Positions 28,088-36,181 of a DNA stretch of 64,000 nucleotides are shown piece by piece. How positions within the stretch are numbered: position 1 is the first letter of the stretch; the number at the start of each line of letters is the position of its first letter. The notes below the pieces were generated by a model, which saw only the letters and a list, made by a program, of their open reading frames with translations, was not told the origin of the DNA and ran no database searches. The position numbers and the translations under genes are program-made. The DNA is from Streptomyces sp. NBC_00193 (GTDB lineage Bacteria; Actinomycetota; Actinomycetes; Streptomycetales; Streptomycetaceae). The stretch lies in contig NZ_JAPEMM010000001.1 of assembly GCF_026342735.1 (NCBI RefSeq), forward strand, positions 5,394,001-5,458,000, given 5' to 3'.

Positions 28088-28978
28088 TCAGCCGGCGAAC
28101 AGGGTGCTCATGGCCCGGCGCAGGCCGCAGACGTCGGTCACCGGCTCCGGGAAGTCGAAGCGGGCGTCGAAGGCGGTGGCGCCGCGGGTGAAGCGCACGC
28201 GCAGGCCCAGCCGGTCCAGGGCGAGGGGGACCGCGACGAGGTCCGCCGTCTCCCGGCTGCCCAGCAGGCCGCACAGATCACCCATCCGGTCTCCGTGCGA
28301 AGAGGCCAGGTGCTGGAGGAGCTCCGTCTCGTGGGCCACCATCGGGTCGGGCTCGGCCGCGGCCAGCAGCTCCGGGTCCACGTGCTCGGCGCCCCACAGG
28401 TCGTCCACCGAGATCTCGCCTACCTCCAGGCGCAGCAGCATCCACGCGGGCCGGCCGGCGGGCGGGGCGTCGAGCGACTCGGTCAGGCCGAGGAGCTCTC
28501 CGACCGGGTGCCGCTCCGCCAGCAGCGCCGCGCAGGCCGCCCGGTCGGCGGCTCCGCGCACCGGCGTGAGCCACCCGGCGAGCCAGGCGCGGCCTCGGAT
28601 ACGATGGGGCACGGACACCGGCGCCACATCCGTGATCTCGATCACGGCGGTGAGGTCGTCGTCCTGGGCGTGAGCGGCTGCCCTGGCAGCCGCGGATTCC
28701 CCTGATACCAGGAGAATCACGTCCCCGTCCGGGGTGACGGTCCTTGCGGCCGGCAGCCCTGTCCCGAGCTCCTCCCGGTCATAAGCACCCGGGAGCGTGA
28801 GGGATACTGAGGCGTTGGACTCTACGAGGGTTCGTACGCGTTCGGCTCCGGTGAGCTGCCGAACGCCTTCCCTGGGACGCGGCTGACCTTGCTTATCGTC
28901 GCCGAAAGCAGATCCTGTTTCGTTTGGATCTGAACTTCGGTGCGCACTGGGCAGGGGGATCCCATGTGGTCGAGACAT
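28088..28978 (-). CDS. DUF2470 domain protein, probably iron-regulated
   Basis: Protein of 296 residues. A hydrophilic N-terminal stretch (about 40 residues) is followed by a flavin-reductase-like split barrel region and a C-terminal DUF2470 domain (about 210-296). DUF2470 occurs in HugZ/HutZ-type haem-utilisation proteins. The ATG at 28978 follows GAGGAGG by six bases. A 19-bp DtxR/IdeR-type iron box lies 15 bases upstream. A role in haem or iron handling is inferred from domain and operator; no catalytic residue is certain. Its stop lies four bases from that of the convergent HNH gene. Confidence 0.85.
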   Translation of the reverse strand: MSRPHGIPLPSAHRSSDPNETGSAFGDDKQGQPRPREGVRQLTGAERVRTLVESNASVSLTLPGAYDREELGTGLPAARTVTPDGDVILLVSGESAAARAAAHAQDDDLTAVIEITDVAPVSVPHRIRGRAWLAGWLTPVRGAADRAACAALLAERHPVGELLGLTESLDAPPAGRPAWMLLRLEVGEISVDDLWGAEHVDPELLAAAEPDPMVAHETELLQHLASSHGDRMGDLCGLLGSRETADLVAVPLALDRLGLRVRFTRGATAFDARFDFPEPVTDVCGLRRAMSTLFAG

Positions 28979-28992
28979 TACGTCCTCCTCGC

Positions 28993-29011
28993 TAAGGTAA
29001 GCCTCACCTAA
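28993..29011. promoter_or_regulatory. Iron box (DtxR/IdeR/DmdR1-type operator)
   Basis: TAAGGTAAGCCTCACCTAA matches the actinobacterial iron-box consensus TTAGGTTAGGCTAACCTAA at most positions and is an interrupted palindrome. It lies between the divergent DUF2470 gene and rpsD, immediately upstream of the DUF2470 ribosome site. DmdR1 with ferrous iron is the expected repressor in Streptomyces. Confidence 0.82.
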
Positions 29012-29033
29012 CTTACATGGAGGTAGGTTCCAC

Positions 29034-29645
29034 GTGAACCAGAAGCGACCCAAGGTCAAGAAGTCGCGTGCCCTCGGCATTGCGCTGACCCCGAAGGCCG
29101 TCAAGTACTTCGAGGCCCGCCCCTACCCGCCGGGCGAGCACGGCCGTGGCCGCAAGCAGAACTCGGACTACAAGGTTCGTCTGCTGGAGAAGCAGCGTCT
29201 GCGCGCTCAGTACGACATCTCTGAGCGTCAGATGGCCCGCGCGTACGACCGCGCCAAGAAGGCCGAAGGCAAGACGGGCGAGGCGCTGGTCGTCGAGCTC
29301 GAGCGTCGCCTCGACGCCCTGGTTCTGCGTTCGGGCATCGCCCGCACCATCTACCAGGCTCGCCAGATGGTCGTTCACGGCCACATCGAGGTCAACGGCG
29401 ACAAGGTCGACAAGCCGTCGTTCCGCGTCCGTCCGGACGACGTCATCACGGTGCGCGAGCGCAGCCGCGAGAAGGTTCCGTTCCAGGTTGCCCGTGAGGG
29501 TGGCTACGCAGGCGAGGGCGAAACCCCGCGTTACCTGCAGGTCAACCTGAAGGCCCTGGCCTTCCGCCTGGACCGCGACCCGAACCGCAAGGAAATTCCG
29601 GTCATCTGCGACGAGCAGCTCGTCGTCGAGTACTACGCCCGCTGA
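29034..29645 (+). CDS. rpsD: 30S ribosomal protein S4
   Basis: Primary 16S rRNA-binding protein of 203 residues. The N-terminal domain has no cysteines, so this is the zinc-free form usual in streptomycetes. The S4 RNA-binding fold is at about 91-155 (RRLDALVLRSGIARTIYQAR). GTG at 29034, with GGAGG at 29019-29023. It stands alone rather than in the S13-S11-rpoA operon. The upstream gap is only 55 bp, so its promoter must overlap the iron box or lie in the DUF2470 coding region. Confidence 0.96.
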   Translation: MNQKRPKVKKSRALGIALTPKAVKYFEARPYPPGEHGRGRKQNSDYKVRLLEKQRLRAQYDISERQMARAYDRAKKAEGKTGEALVVELERRLDALVLRSGIARTIYQARQMVVHGHIEVNGDKVDKPSFRVRPDDVITVRERSREKVPFQVAREGGYAGEGETPRYLQVNLKALAFRLDRDPNRKEIPVICDEQLVVEYYAR

Positions 29646-29681
29646 TCGAGCAACACCAGCGGACGTAGCCTCACAGGCTGG

Positions 29682-31949
29682 TCAGCCCGCCGGTTCCCCT
29701 TCGGGGGAGCCGGCGGGTTTCCTGCTTTTCGCCCCGGGGTGCACCATCGGCCGCTCCGCCCGCTCGGTCGTGCCGCGCGGCCTCGGCAGCGGTCCCGCCG
29801 GCACCGGAGCCGGCTCGGGGCCCCGCAGGGCGCGCTCCACGAGGGTGTCCAGGGGCAGGGTCCGGCCGTGCCTGGCGCAGGAGGCGTACCGCTCGGCGCC
29901 CAGCAGTTCGCCCGCCCGCTCCTGGCACATCAGCCGCGGTGCGTTGAAGTACCCCGAGCCGAACAGCCGCATCCCCACCCCGTCCCACAGGGGCTCCGCC
30001 GCCCCCTGCAGCACCGCCGCCTCCGCCGGATGCCCCTCGGCCACCGTGACCAGCGCGAGCAGCTCCACCGCCAGCACCAGCCCGACCAGATCGCGGAAGG
30101 TGTGGTTGATGGCCACGCACTCGGCCAGCAGCCGCCGCGCCTCGGCCGTGCCCCCGGCGTCCAGTGCCGCGTACGCCAGGACGTACAGGGCGTACGCCTT
30201 GGTCCAGCGTTCCCCGCGCTCCTCGCAGATGTCCCGGACCTCCCGGCACAGCGAGAGCGCGCCCGCCAGATCCCCCTGGAAGGCCAGCGCCATCGCCAGT
30301 TCCACCTGGCACATCAGCACGTTGCTGTTGAGCTCCCCGGCCTCCCGGTAGCGCTCCAGCGCCGAGCCCAGCAGCTCCCCGGCCCGGGTCATGTCGTCCG
30401 AGATCAGTGCCAGACAGCCCATCCGGTGCACGGCGTACGCGCCCGCCACCGGGTTCTCGCTCCGCGCGGCCCCGTCCCGGCACTCGTACAGCGCGCTCAT
30501 CGAGGCCACCGAGTCGCCCTGCAGGGCCGCGACGTACCCGAGCACCCACAGCGCCTTCAGCCGGGAGCTCTCGTACTCCGGCCCGGCGAGCCCGAGGTCA
30601 CCCTCCAGGGTCCGGTCCAGCCAGTGCCGGCCCTCGGTGAGCCGGCCGCAGCCGGCCCAGAAGAACCACAGGGTGCCCGCCAGGTACTGGCCCAGGTGGA
30701 TCTCCTCCGGCTCGTCCAGGCAGCACTCCAGCGCGAGCCGGAGGTTCGGCAGTTCCGCCTCCACCAGCGCGGCCACCTCCTCCTGGCGCGGACTGAACCA
30801 GTCCAGCTCGCACCAGGTCGCCAGGCCCATGTACCAGTCCCGGTGCCGGCGCCGCAGCCGCCGGGCGTCGCCCAGCGACTCCAGCCAGCCCGCCCCGTAG
30901 ATCCGTACGCTCTCCAGCATCCGGTAGCGGACCCCGGCCGCCGTCTCCTCCCGGACCAGCAGGGACTGCCCCAGCAGCTCCCCGACCAGGTCCAGCACCG
31001 AATCCACCGGCAGGTCGGGCCCCGCGCACACGTACTCGGCGGCGTCCAGGTCGAACTGCCCGGCGAACACCGAGAGCCGCGCCCACAGCAGCCGCTCCCC
31101 GGCCGTGCACAGCTCGTGGCTCCAGCCGATCGCCGTGCGCAGCGCCCGGTGCCGGGGCAGGGCGCCGCGCGAGCCGCCCGTCAGCAGGGCGAAGCGGTCC
31201 TCCAGCCGGGACAGCACCTGCTCCGGCGACAGGGTGCGCAGCCGGCCCGCCGCCAGCTCCAGCGCCAGCGGCAGGCCGTCGAGGCGGGCGCACAGCTCGG
31301 CCAGCACCGCCCGGTTGGCCTCCGTCAGGGCGAAGGACGGATCGGCCGCCGAGGTCCGCTCGATCAGCAGGGCCAGGGCCTCCTCCGGATCCAGCGGGGC
31401 GAGCGGCCAGGACAGCTCCCCGTCGAGGGTCAGCGGGCGCCGGCCGGCGGCGAGCACGCGCAGGCCGGGGGAGCGGCGCAGGAGGTCCCGTACGAGGTCC
31501 GCGGTCTCGTCGACCAGTTGCTCGAAGCCGTCCAGGACCAGCAGCAGCCGCCGCTCGGCCAGGTGTTCGGCAAGGACCGTCCGGGGTGGCCTCGTGGTGT
31601 GGTCGGTCAGCCCGAGCGCCTCGGCGAGCGTCAGCTCCAGCAGCGCCGGATCGCGTACGGAGGCCAGCTCGGCCAGCCACACCCCGTCGAAGTAGCGTTC
31701 CTGCGCCGGATCGGCGGGGCCGCCCGCGTCGGGAGGGCGGACGGGACCGGCCGCCGCGTCGGCGGCCGCCCTGGCCGCCGTCAGTACCAGGCGGGTCTTG
31801 CCCACGCCCCCCGCGCCGGTCACCGTGACCAGCCGCGAGGCGTCCAGCAGCCGCCCCAACTCGGAAAGTTCCCCGCCCCGCCCGACAAAGCCGCTCAGGT
31901 CCGAGGGAAGATTGCCCGGCGTCCTTCGTGGAATGGGTCTTTGTCGCAT
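29682..31949 (-). CDS. STAND/NB-ARC ATPase with TPR-like C-terminus, no DNA-binding domain seen
   Basis: About 755 residues. A P-loop NTPase with Walker A GAGGVGKTR (near residue 45) and Walker B LLLVLDGFEQL, followed by an NB-ARC-like winged helix region (GLPLALELAAGRLR) and a long Leu/Ala-rich TPR-like region. Relatives such as AfsR and LuxR-type LAL regulators carry a DNA-binding domain at one end; here the N-terminus starts at the P-loop region and the C-terminus is a disordered Pro/Arg tail. The ATG at 31949 is chosen over a TTG 39 bases upstream; neither has a strong ribosome site. Target unknown. Confidence 0.82.
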   Translation of the reverse strand: MRQRPIPRRTPGNLPSDLSGFVGRGGELSELGRLLDASRLVTVTGAGGVGKTRLVLTAARAAADAAAGPVRPPDAGGPADPAQERYFDGVWLAELASVRDPALLELTLAEALGLTDHTTRPPRTVLAEHLAERRLLLVLDGFEQLVDETADLVRDLLRRSPGLRVLAAGRRPLTLDGELSWPLAPLDPEEALALLIERTSAADPSFALTEANRAVLAELCARLDGLPLALELAAGRLRTLSPEQVLSRLEDRFALLTGGSRGALPRHRALRTAIGWSHELCTAGERLLWARLSVFAGQFDLDAAEYVCAGPDLPVDSVLDLVGELLGQSLLVREETAAGVRYRMLESVRIYGAGWLESLGDARRLRRRHRDWYMGLATWCELDWFSPRQEEVAALVEAELPNLRLALECCLDEPEEIHLGQYLAGTLWFFWAGCGRLTEGRHWLDRTLEGDLGLAGPEYESSRLKALWVLGYVAALQGDSVASMSALYECRDGAARSENPVAGAYAVHRMGCLALISDDMTRAGELLGSALERYREAGELNSNVLMCQVELAMALAFQGDLAGALSLCREVRDICEERGERWTKAYALYVLAYAALDAGGTAEARRLLAECVAINHTFRDLVGLVLAVELLALVTVAEGHPAEAAVLQGAAEPLWDGVGMRLFGSGYFNAPRLMCQERAGELLGAERYASCARHGRTLPLDTLVERALRGPEPAPVPAGPLPRPRGTTERAERPMVHPGAKSRKPAGSPEGEPAG
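29686..29717 (+). terminator. Terminator after rpsD, inside the 3' end of the convergent gene
   Basis: CCCGCCGGTTCCCC (29686-29699) and GGGGGAGCCGGCGGG (29703-29717) form a stem with a short TTC loop, followed by TTTCCTGCTTTT. It also encodes the last residues of the minus-strand STAND gene. Confidence 0.8.
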
Positions 31950-32112
31950 GGGACACGGAGCGTACTGGTCCGCATGCGCTGCGTACAAGGCGGGTCGGTC
32001 CCGGGCGCCCGGCAGGGGCGGCGCCCCGGATTTCCGGTACTGCGGCGGATCTCCGGCGCGATAGGGTCGGAGGACGACTTTTTCGCTTGGTGATCAATCT
32101 GTAGAGAGCGGT

Positions 32113-32559
32113 GTGAACGTGTCCGGTGGAGAGGTGGCCGGGATCCTCGTGGCCGTCTTCTGGGCCATCCTGGTCTCGTTCCTCGCCGTGGTGCTGGTGA
32201 GGCTGGCCCAGGTGCTCAAGGCGACCACCAAGCTGGTGGCCGACGTGACCGAGCAGGCCGTCCCGCTGCTCGCGGACGCCTCCACCACCGTCCGCTCCGC
32301 CCGCACCCAGCTCGACCGGGTCGACGCCATCGCGAGCGACGTACAGGAAGTCACCTCCAACGCCTCCGCGCTGTCCTCCACCGTCGCGTCCACCTTCGGC
32401 GGCCCGCTCGTCAAGGTCGCCGCCTTCGGCTACGGCGTCCGCAAGGCGCTCGGCAAGGGCGGCGCGACCCCGCAGGACGCGCAGGGCAAGACCTCCCGAC
32501 GGACCGTGATCGTCGGCCGTACGGTGCCGGCGGCCCGGCGCCGGAAGCAGAAGGGCTGA
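32113..32559 (+). CDS. DUF948 membrane protein
   Basis: Protein of 148 residues with one N-terminal membrane helix (about 8-30) and an alpha-helical, coiled-coil-like region (about 30-100) typical of DUF948, followed by a basic tail. Function unknown. GTG start. It heads a run with a second small protein, alaS and ruvX, with gaps of eight bases or less. Confidence 0.88.
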   Translation: MNVSGGEVAGILVAVFWAILVSFLAVVLVRLAQVLKATTKLVADVTEQAVPLLADASTTVRSARTQLDRVDAIASDVQEVTSNASALSSTVASTFGGPLVKVAAFGYGVRKALGKGGATPQDAQGKTSRRTVIVGRTVPAARRRKQKG

Positions 32560-32567
32560 GATCTCCG

Positions 32568-32912
32568 ATGTTCCGCCGAGCCTTCTGGTTCACCGCCGGC
32601 GCAGCCGCCGGCGTGTGGGCCACCACCAAGGTCAACCGGCAGCTCAAGAAGCTGACGCCGGAGAGCCTCGCCGCCCAGGCCGCCGACAAGGCGATCGAGG
32701 CGGGCCACCGCCTCAAGGACTTCGCCCTCGACGTCAAGTCGGGAATGTCGCAGCGCGAGGACGAGCTGAACGACGCACTGGGACTCCACCAGGATCCCGA
32801 CCTGCCCGCCAACGTCACCGCCCTTCCCGGGCCGCGGCGGCTGCGGGCCATCGAGCAGGACCAGAACGACCCAACCACACAGTTTTCGTACAACCGGAAT
32901 GAGGACCACTGA
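32568..32912 (+). CDS. Small conserved protein of unknown function
   Basis: Protein of 114 residues with a short hydrophobic N-terminus (FWFTAGAAAGVWATTKV) and a helical, charged remainder. I recall similar proteins annotated as DUF6167 in streptomycetes, always before alaS, but assign no function. ATG start eight bases after the DUF948 gene. Its TGA overlaps the alaS ATG by one base, so they are coupled. Confidence 0.82.
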   Translation: MFRRAFWFTAGAAAGVWATTKVNRQLKKLTPESLAAQAADKAIEAGHRLKDFALDVKSGMSQREDELNDALGLHQDPDLPANVTALPGPRRLRAIEQDQNDPTTQFSYNRNEDH

Positions 32913-35581
32913 TGGAGTCGGCTGAAATCCGCCGCCGCTGGCTGAGCTTCTTCGAGGAGCGCGGTCACACCGTTGTCCCTTCGGCGTCGCTCATCGCGGA
33001 CGACCCGACTCTGCTGCTGGTGCCCGCGGGCATGGTGCCGTTCAAGCCGTACTTCCTCGGCGAGGTCAAGCCGCCCGCGTCCACGCTCACCAGCGTGCAG
33101 AAGTGCGTCCGTACGCCGGACATCGAAGAGGTCGGCAAGACCACCCGCCACGGCACGTTCTTCCAGATGTGCGGCAACTTCTCCTTCGGCGACTACTTCA
33201 AGGAAGGCGCCATCAAGTACGCCTGGGAGCTGCTCACCAGCTCCGTGGCGGACGGCGGCTACGGCCTTGAGCCCGAGAAGCTCTGGATCACGGTCTACCT
33301 CGACGACGACGAGGCCGAGGCCATCTGGCGCGACGTCGTCGGCGTCCCGCAGGAGCGCATCCAGCGCCTGGGCAAGAAGGACAACTTCTGGTCCATGGGC
33401 GTCCCGGGCCCCTGCGGTCCCTGCTCGGAGATCAACTACGACCGCGGCCCCGAGTTCGGCGTCGAGGGCGGCCCCGCCGTCAACGACGAGCGCTACGTGG
33501 AGATCTGGAACCTGGTCTTCATGCAGTACGAGCGCGGCGCCGGCGACGGGAAGGAAGACTTCCCGATCCTCGGCGACCTGCCGTCGAAGAACATCGACAC
33601 CGGTCTCGGCCTCGAACGCCTCGCCATGATCCTGCAGGGCGTACAGAACATGTACGAGACCGACACCCTGCGCGTGGTCATGGACAAGGCCACCGAGCTG
33701 ACCGGCGTGCGGTACGGCGCCGAGCAGGGCACGGACGTCTCGCTGCGCGTGGTCGCCGACCACATCCGCACCTCGACCATGCTCATCGGCGACGGCGTCA
33801 CCCCCGGCAACGAGGGCCGCGGCTACGTGCTGCGCCGCATCATGCGCCGCGCCATCCGCAACATGCGCCTCATGGGCGCCACCGGTCCGGTCGTCCAGGA
33901 CCTGGTCAACGTGGTCATCGAGACGATGGGGCAGCAGTACCCGGAGCTCGTGACCGACCGCAAGCGCATCGAGACCGTCGCGCTCGCCGAAGAGGCCGCC
34001 TTCCTCAAGGCCATCAAGGGCGGCACGAACATCCTCGACACCGCCGTCAGCGAGACCAAGGCCGCCGGCGGCACGGTCCTGGCCGGCGACAAGGCGTTCC
34101 TGCTCCACGACACCTGGGGCTTCCCGATCGACCTCACCCTGGAGATGGCCGCAGAGCAGGGCCTCGCCGTGGACGAGCCCGGCTTCCGCCGCCTGATGCA
34201 GGAGCAGCGGGACCGGGCCAAGGCCGACGCCAAGGCCAAGAAGACCGGCCACGCGGACATGTCCGCCTACCGGGAGATCGCCGACGGCTCCGGCGCCACC
34301 GAGTTCACCGGCTACGCCACCAACCAGGGCGAGTCCACCATCGTCGGCCTCCTGGTCAACGGCGTCTCCGCGCCCGCCGCCTCCGAGGGCGACGAGGTCG
34401 AGGTCGTCCTGGACCGCACCCCCTTCTACGCCGAGGGCGGCGGCCAGCTCGCCGACCAGGGCCGCATCAGGCTCGACTCGGGCGCCGTCATCGTCGTCCG
34501 CGACGTGCAGCAGCCGGTCCCGGGCGTCTCCGTGCACAAGGGCTCCGTCCAGGTCGGCGAGGTGACGGTGGGCGCCTCCGCGTACGCCGCCATCGACATC
34601 CAGCGCCGCCGGGCCATCGCCCGCGCCCACTCGGCCACGCACCTGACGCACCAGGCCCTGCGCGACGCGCTCGGCCCGACGGCCGCCCAGGCCGGTTCCG
34701 AGAACTCGCCCGGCCGCTTCCGCTTCGACTTCGGCTCGCCGAACGCCGTCCCCGGCTCGGTCCTCACCGACGTCGAGCACAAGATCAACGACGTGCTCTC
34801 CCGCGAGCTCGAAGTCACCGCCGAGATCATGAGCATCGACGAGGCGAAGAAGCAGGGCGCCATCGCCGAGTTCGGCGAGAAGTACGGCGAGCGCGTGCGC
34901 GTCGTGACCATCGGCGACTTCTCCAAGGAGCTGTGCGGCGGCACGCACGTCGGCAACACCGCCCAGCTGGGCCTGGTGAAGCTGCTCGGCGAGTCCTCCA
35001 TCGGGTCCGGCGTGCGCCGCGTCGAGGCCCTCGTCGGCGTGGACGCGTACAACTTCCTCGCCAAGGAGCACACGGTCGTCGCCCAGCTCCAGGAGCTGGT
35101 CAAGGGCCGTCCGGAGGAGCTGCCGGAGAAGATCGCCTCCATGCTCGGCAAGCTGAAGGACGCCGAGAAGGAGATCGAGAAGTTCCGCGCGGAGAAGGTC
35201 CTCCAGGCCGCCGCCGGCCTCGCCGCGGGCGCCCAGGACATCAAGGGCGTCGCCCTCGTCGTGGGCACCGTCCCGGACGGCACCGGCGCCGACGACCTGC
35301 GCAAGCTGGTCCTCGACGTCCGCGGCCGCATCCAGGGCGACCGCCCGGCCGTCGTGGCCCTGTTCACCACGGCCAACGATCGCCCGCTGACGGTCATCGC
35401 CACCAACGAGGCCGCCCGCGAGCGCGGTCTCAAGGCCGGCGACCTGGTCCGTACGGCCGCCAAGACCCTCGGCGGCGGCGGTGGCGGCAAGCCGGACGTG
35501 GCCCAGGGCGGTGGCCAGAACCCGGCCGCCGTCCCCGAGGCCATCGCCGCGGTCGAGCGCCTCGTCGTAGAGACGGCCTGA
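32912..35581 (+). CDS. alaS: Alanyl-tRNA synthetase
   Basis: Class II synthetase of 889 residues with aminoacylation domain (1-about 440), editing domain and C-terminal C-Ala domain. The editing zinc site is visible as HSATH (near residue 573) and CGGTH (near residue 675). The C-terminus has a glycine run (GGGGGGKPDVAQGGGQNP) that binds tRNA in this family. ATG start. It is immediately followed by ruvX, the usual alaS-ruvX pairing. Confidence 0.97.
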   Translation: MESAEIRRRWLSFFEERGHTVVPSASLIADDPTLLLVPAGMVPFKPYFLGEVKPPASTLTSVQKCVRTPDIEEVGKTTRHGTFFQMCGNFSFGDYFKEGAIKYAWELLTSSVADGGYGLEPEKLWITVYLDDDEAEAIWRDVVGVPQERIQRLGKKDNFWSMGVPGPCGPCSEINYDRGPEFGVEGGPAVNDERYVEIWNLVFMQYERGAGDGKEDFPILGDLPSKNIDTGLGLERLAMILQGVQNMYETDTLRVVMDKATELTGVRYGAEQGTDVSLRVVADHIRTSTMLIGDGVTPGNEGRGYVLRRIMRRAIRNMRLMGATGPVVQDLVNVVIETMGQQYPELVTDRKRIETVALAEEAAFLKAIKGGTNILDTAVSETKAAGGTVLAGDKAFLLHDTWGFPIDLTLEMAAEQGLAVDEPGFRRLMQEQRDRAKADAKAKKTGHADMSAYREIADGSGATEFTGYATNQGESTIVGLLVNGVSAPAASEGDEVEVVLDRTPFYAEGGGQLADQGRIRLDSGAVIVVRDVQQPVPGVSVHKGSVQVGEVTVGASAYAAIDIQRRRAIARAHSATHLTHQALRDALGPTAAQAGSENSPGRFRFDFGSPNAVPGSVLTDVEHKINDVLSRELEVTAEIMSIDEAKKQGAIAEFGEKYGERVRVVTIGDFSKELCGGTHVGNTAQLGLVKLLGESSIGSGVRRVEALVGVDAYNFLAKEHTVVAQLQELVKGRPEELPEKIASMLGKLKDAEKEIEKFRAEKVLQAAAGLAAGAQDIKGVALVVGTVPDGTGADDLRKLVLDVRGRIQGDRPAVVALFTTANDRPLTVIATNEAARERGLKAGDLVRTAAKTLGGGGGGKPDVAQGGGQNPAAVPEAIAAVERLVVETA

Positions 35582-35583
35582 AG

Positions 35584-36054
35584 ATGACACTGCGCCGCGG
35601 CCGCCGTCTGGCCATCGATGTCGGTGACGCCCGGATCGGGGTCGCCTCGTGCGACCCCGATGGGGTGTTGGCCACACCGGTCGAGACCGTTCCGGGCCGG
35701 GACATCCCCTTCGCCCACCGGCGGCTGCGGCAGCTCGTCGCGGAGTACGAGCCCATCGAGGTGGTGGTCGGTCTGCCCCGCTCGCTCAGCGGGCGGGAGG
35801 GGCCGGCCGCGGCCAAGTGCCGCGCCTTCGCCACGGAACTCGCCAAGGGCATCAAGCCCGTGACGGTCCGTCTGGTGGACGAGCGGATGACCACGGTCAC
35901 CGCCGCCCAGGGCCTGCGGGCCTCGGGGAAGAACGCGAAGAAGAGCCGGTCGGTCATCGATCAGGCGGCCGCCGTGGTGATCCTTCAGAACGCTCTGGAG
36001 ACCGAACGGGTATCAGGTAATCCGCCCGGTGAGTGCGTCGAAGTGGTTGTCTGA
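35584..36054 (+). CDS. ruvX: Putative pre-16S rRNA nuclease / Holliday junction resolvase YqgF
   Basis: Protein of 156 residues with the RNase H-like fold: Asp in AIDVGDARIGVA, the VVGLPRSLSGREGPAA segment, DERMTT and the final Asp in SVIDQAAAVVIL. E. coli YqgF is required for 16S rRNA 5' end maturation; the resolvase role is older inference. ATG two bases after the alaS stop. mltG follows after 127 bp. Confidence 0.95.
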   Translation: MTLRRGRRLAIDVGDARIGVASCDPDGVLATPVETVPGRDIPFAHRRLRQLVAEYEPIEVVVGLPRSLSGREGPAAAKCRAFATELAKGIKPVTVRLVDERMTTVTAAQGLRASGKNAKKSRSVIDQAAAVVILQNALETERVSGNPPGECVEVVV

Positions 36055-36181
36055 TCGCGATACGGTAACGTTCCGCGCGATGTGACGGCATTCGAACAGC
36101 CGTCGCCCATCAGAAGAGGCGGAACCGTGTGTCGCGGCAGACGGAGTCGCGGCCAACGCCCTGCGGCGCGCTAGGGGATCG

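Noticed and set aside
29034..29645. S4 without zinc cysteines as a stress paralogue or transferred gene
   Set aside because: The cysteine-free form is, to my knowledge, the normal S4 in Streptomyces, and codon use is like other ribosomal genes.
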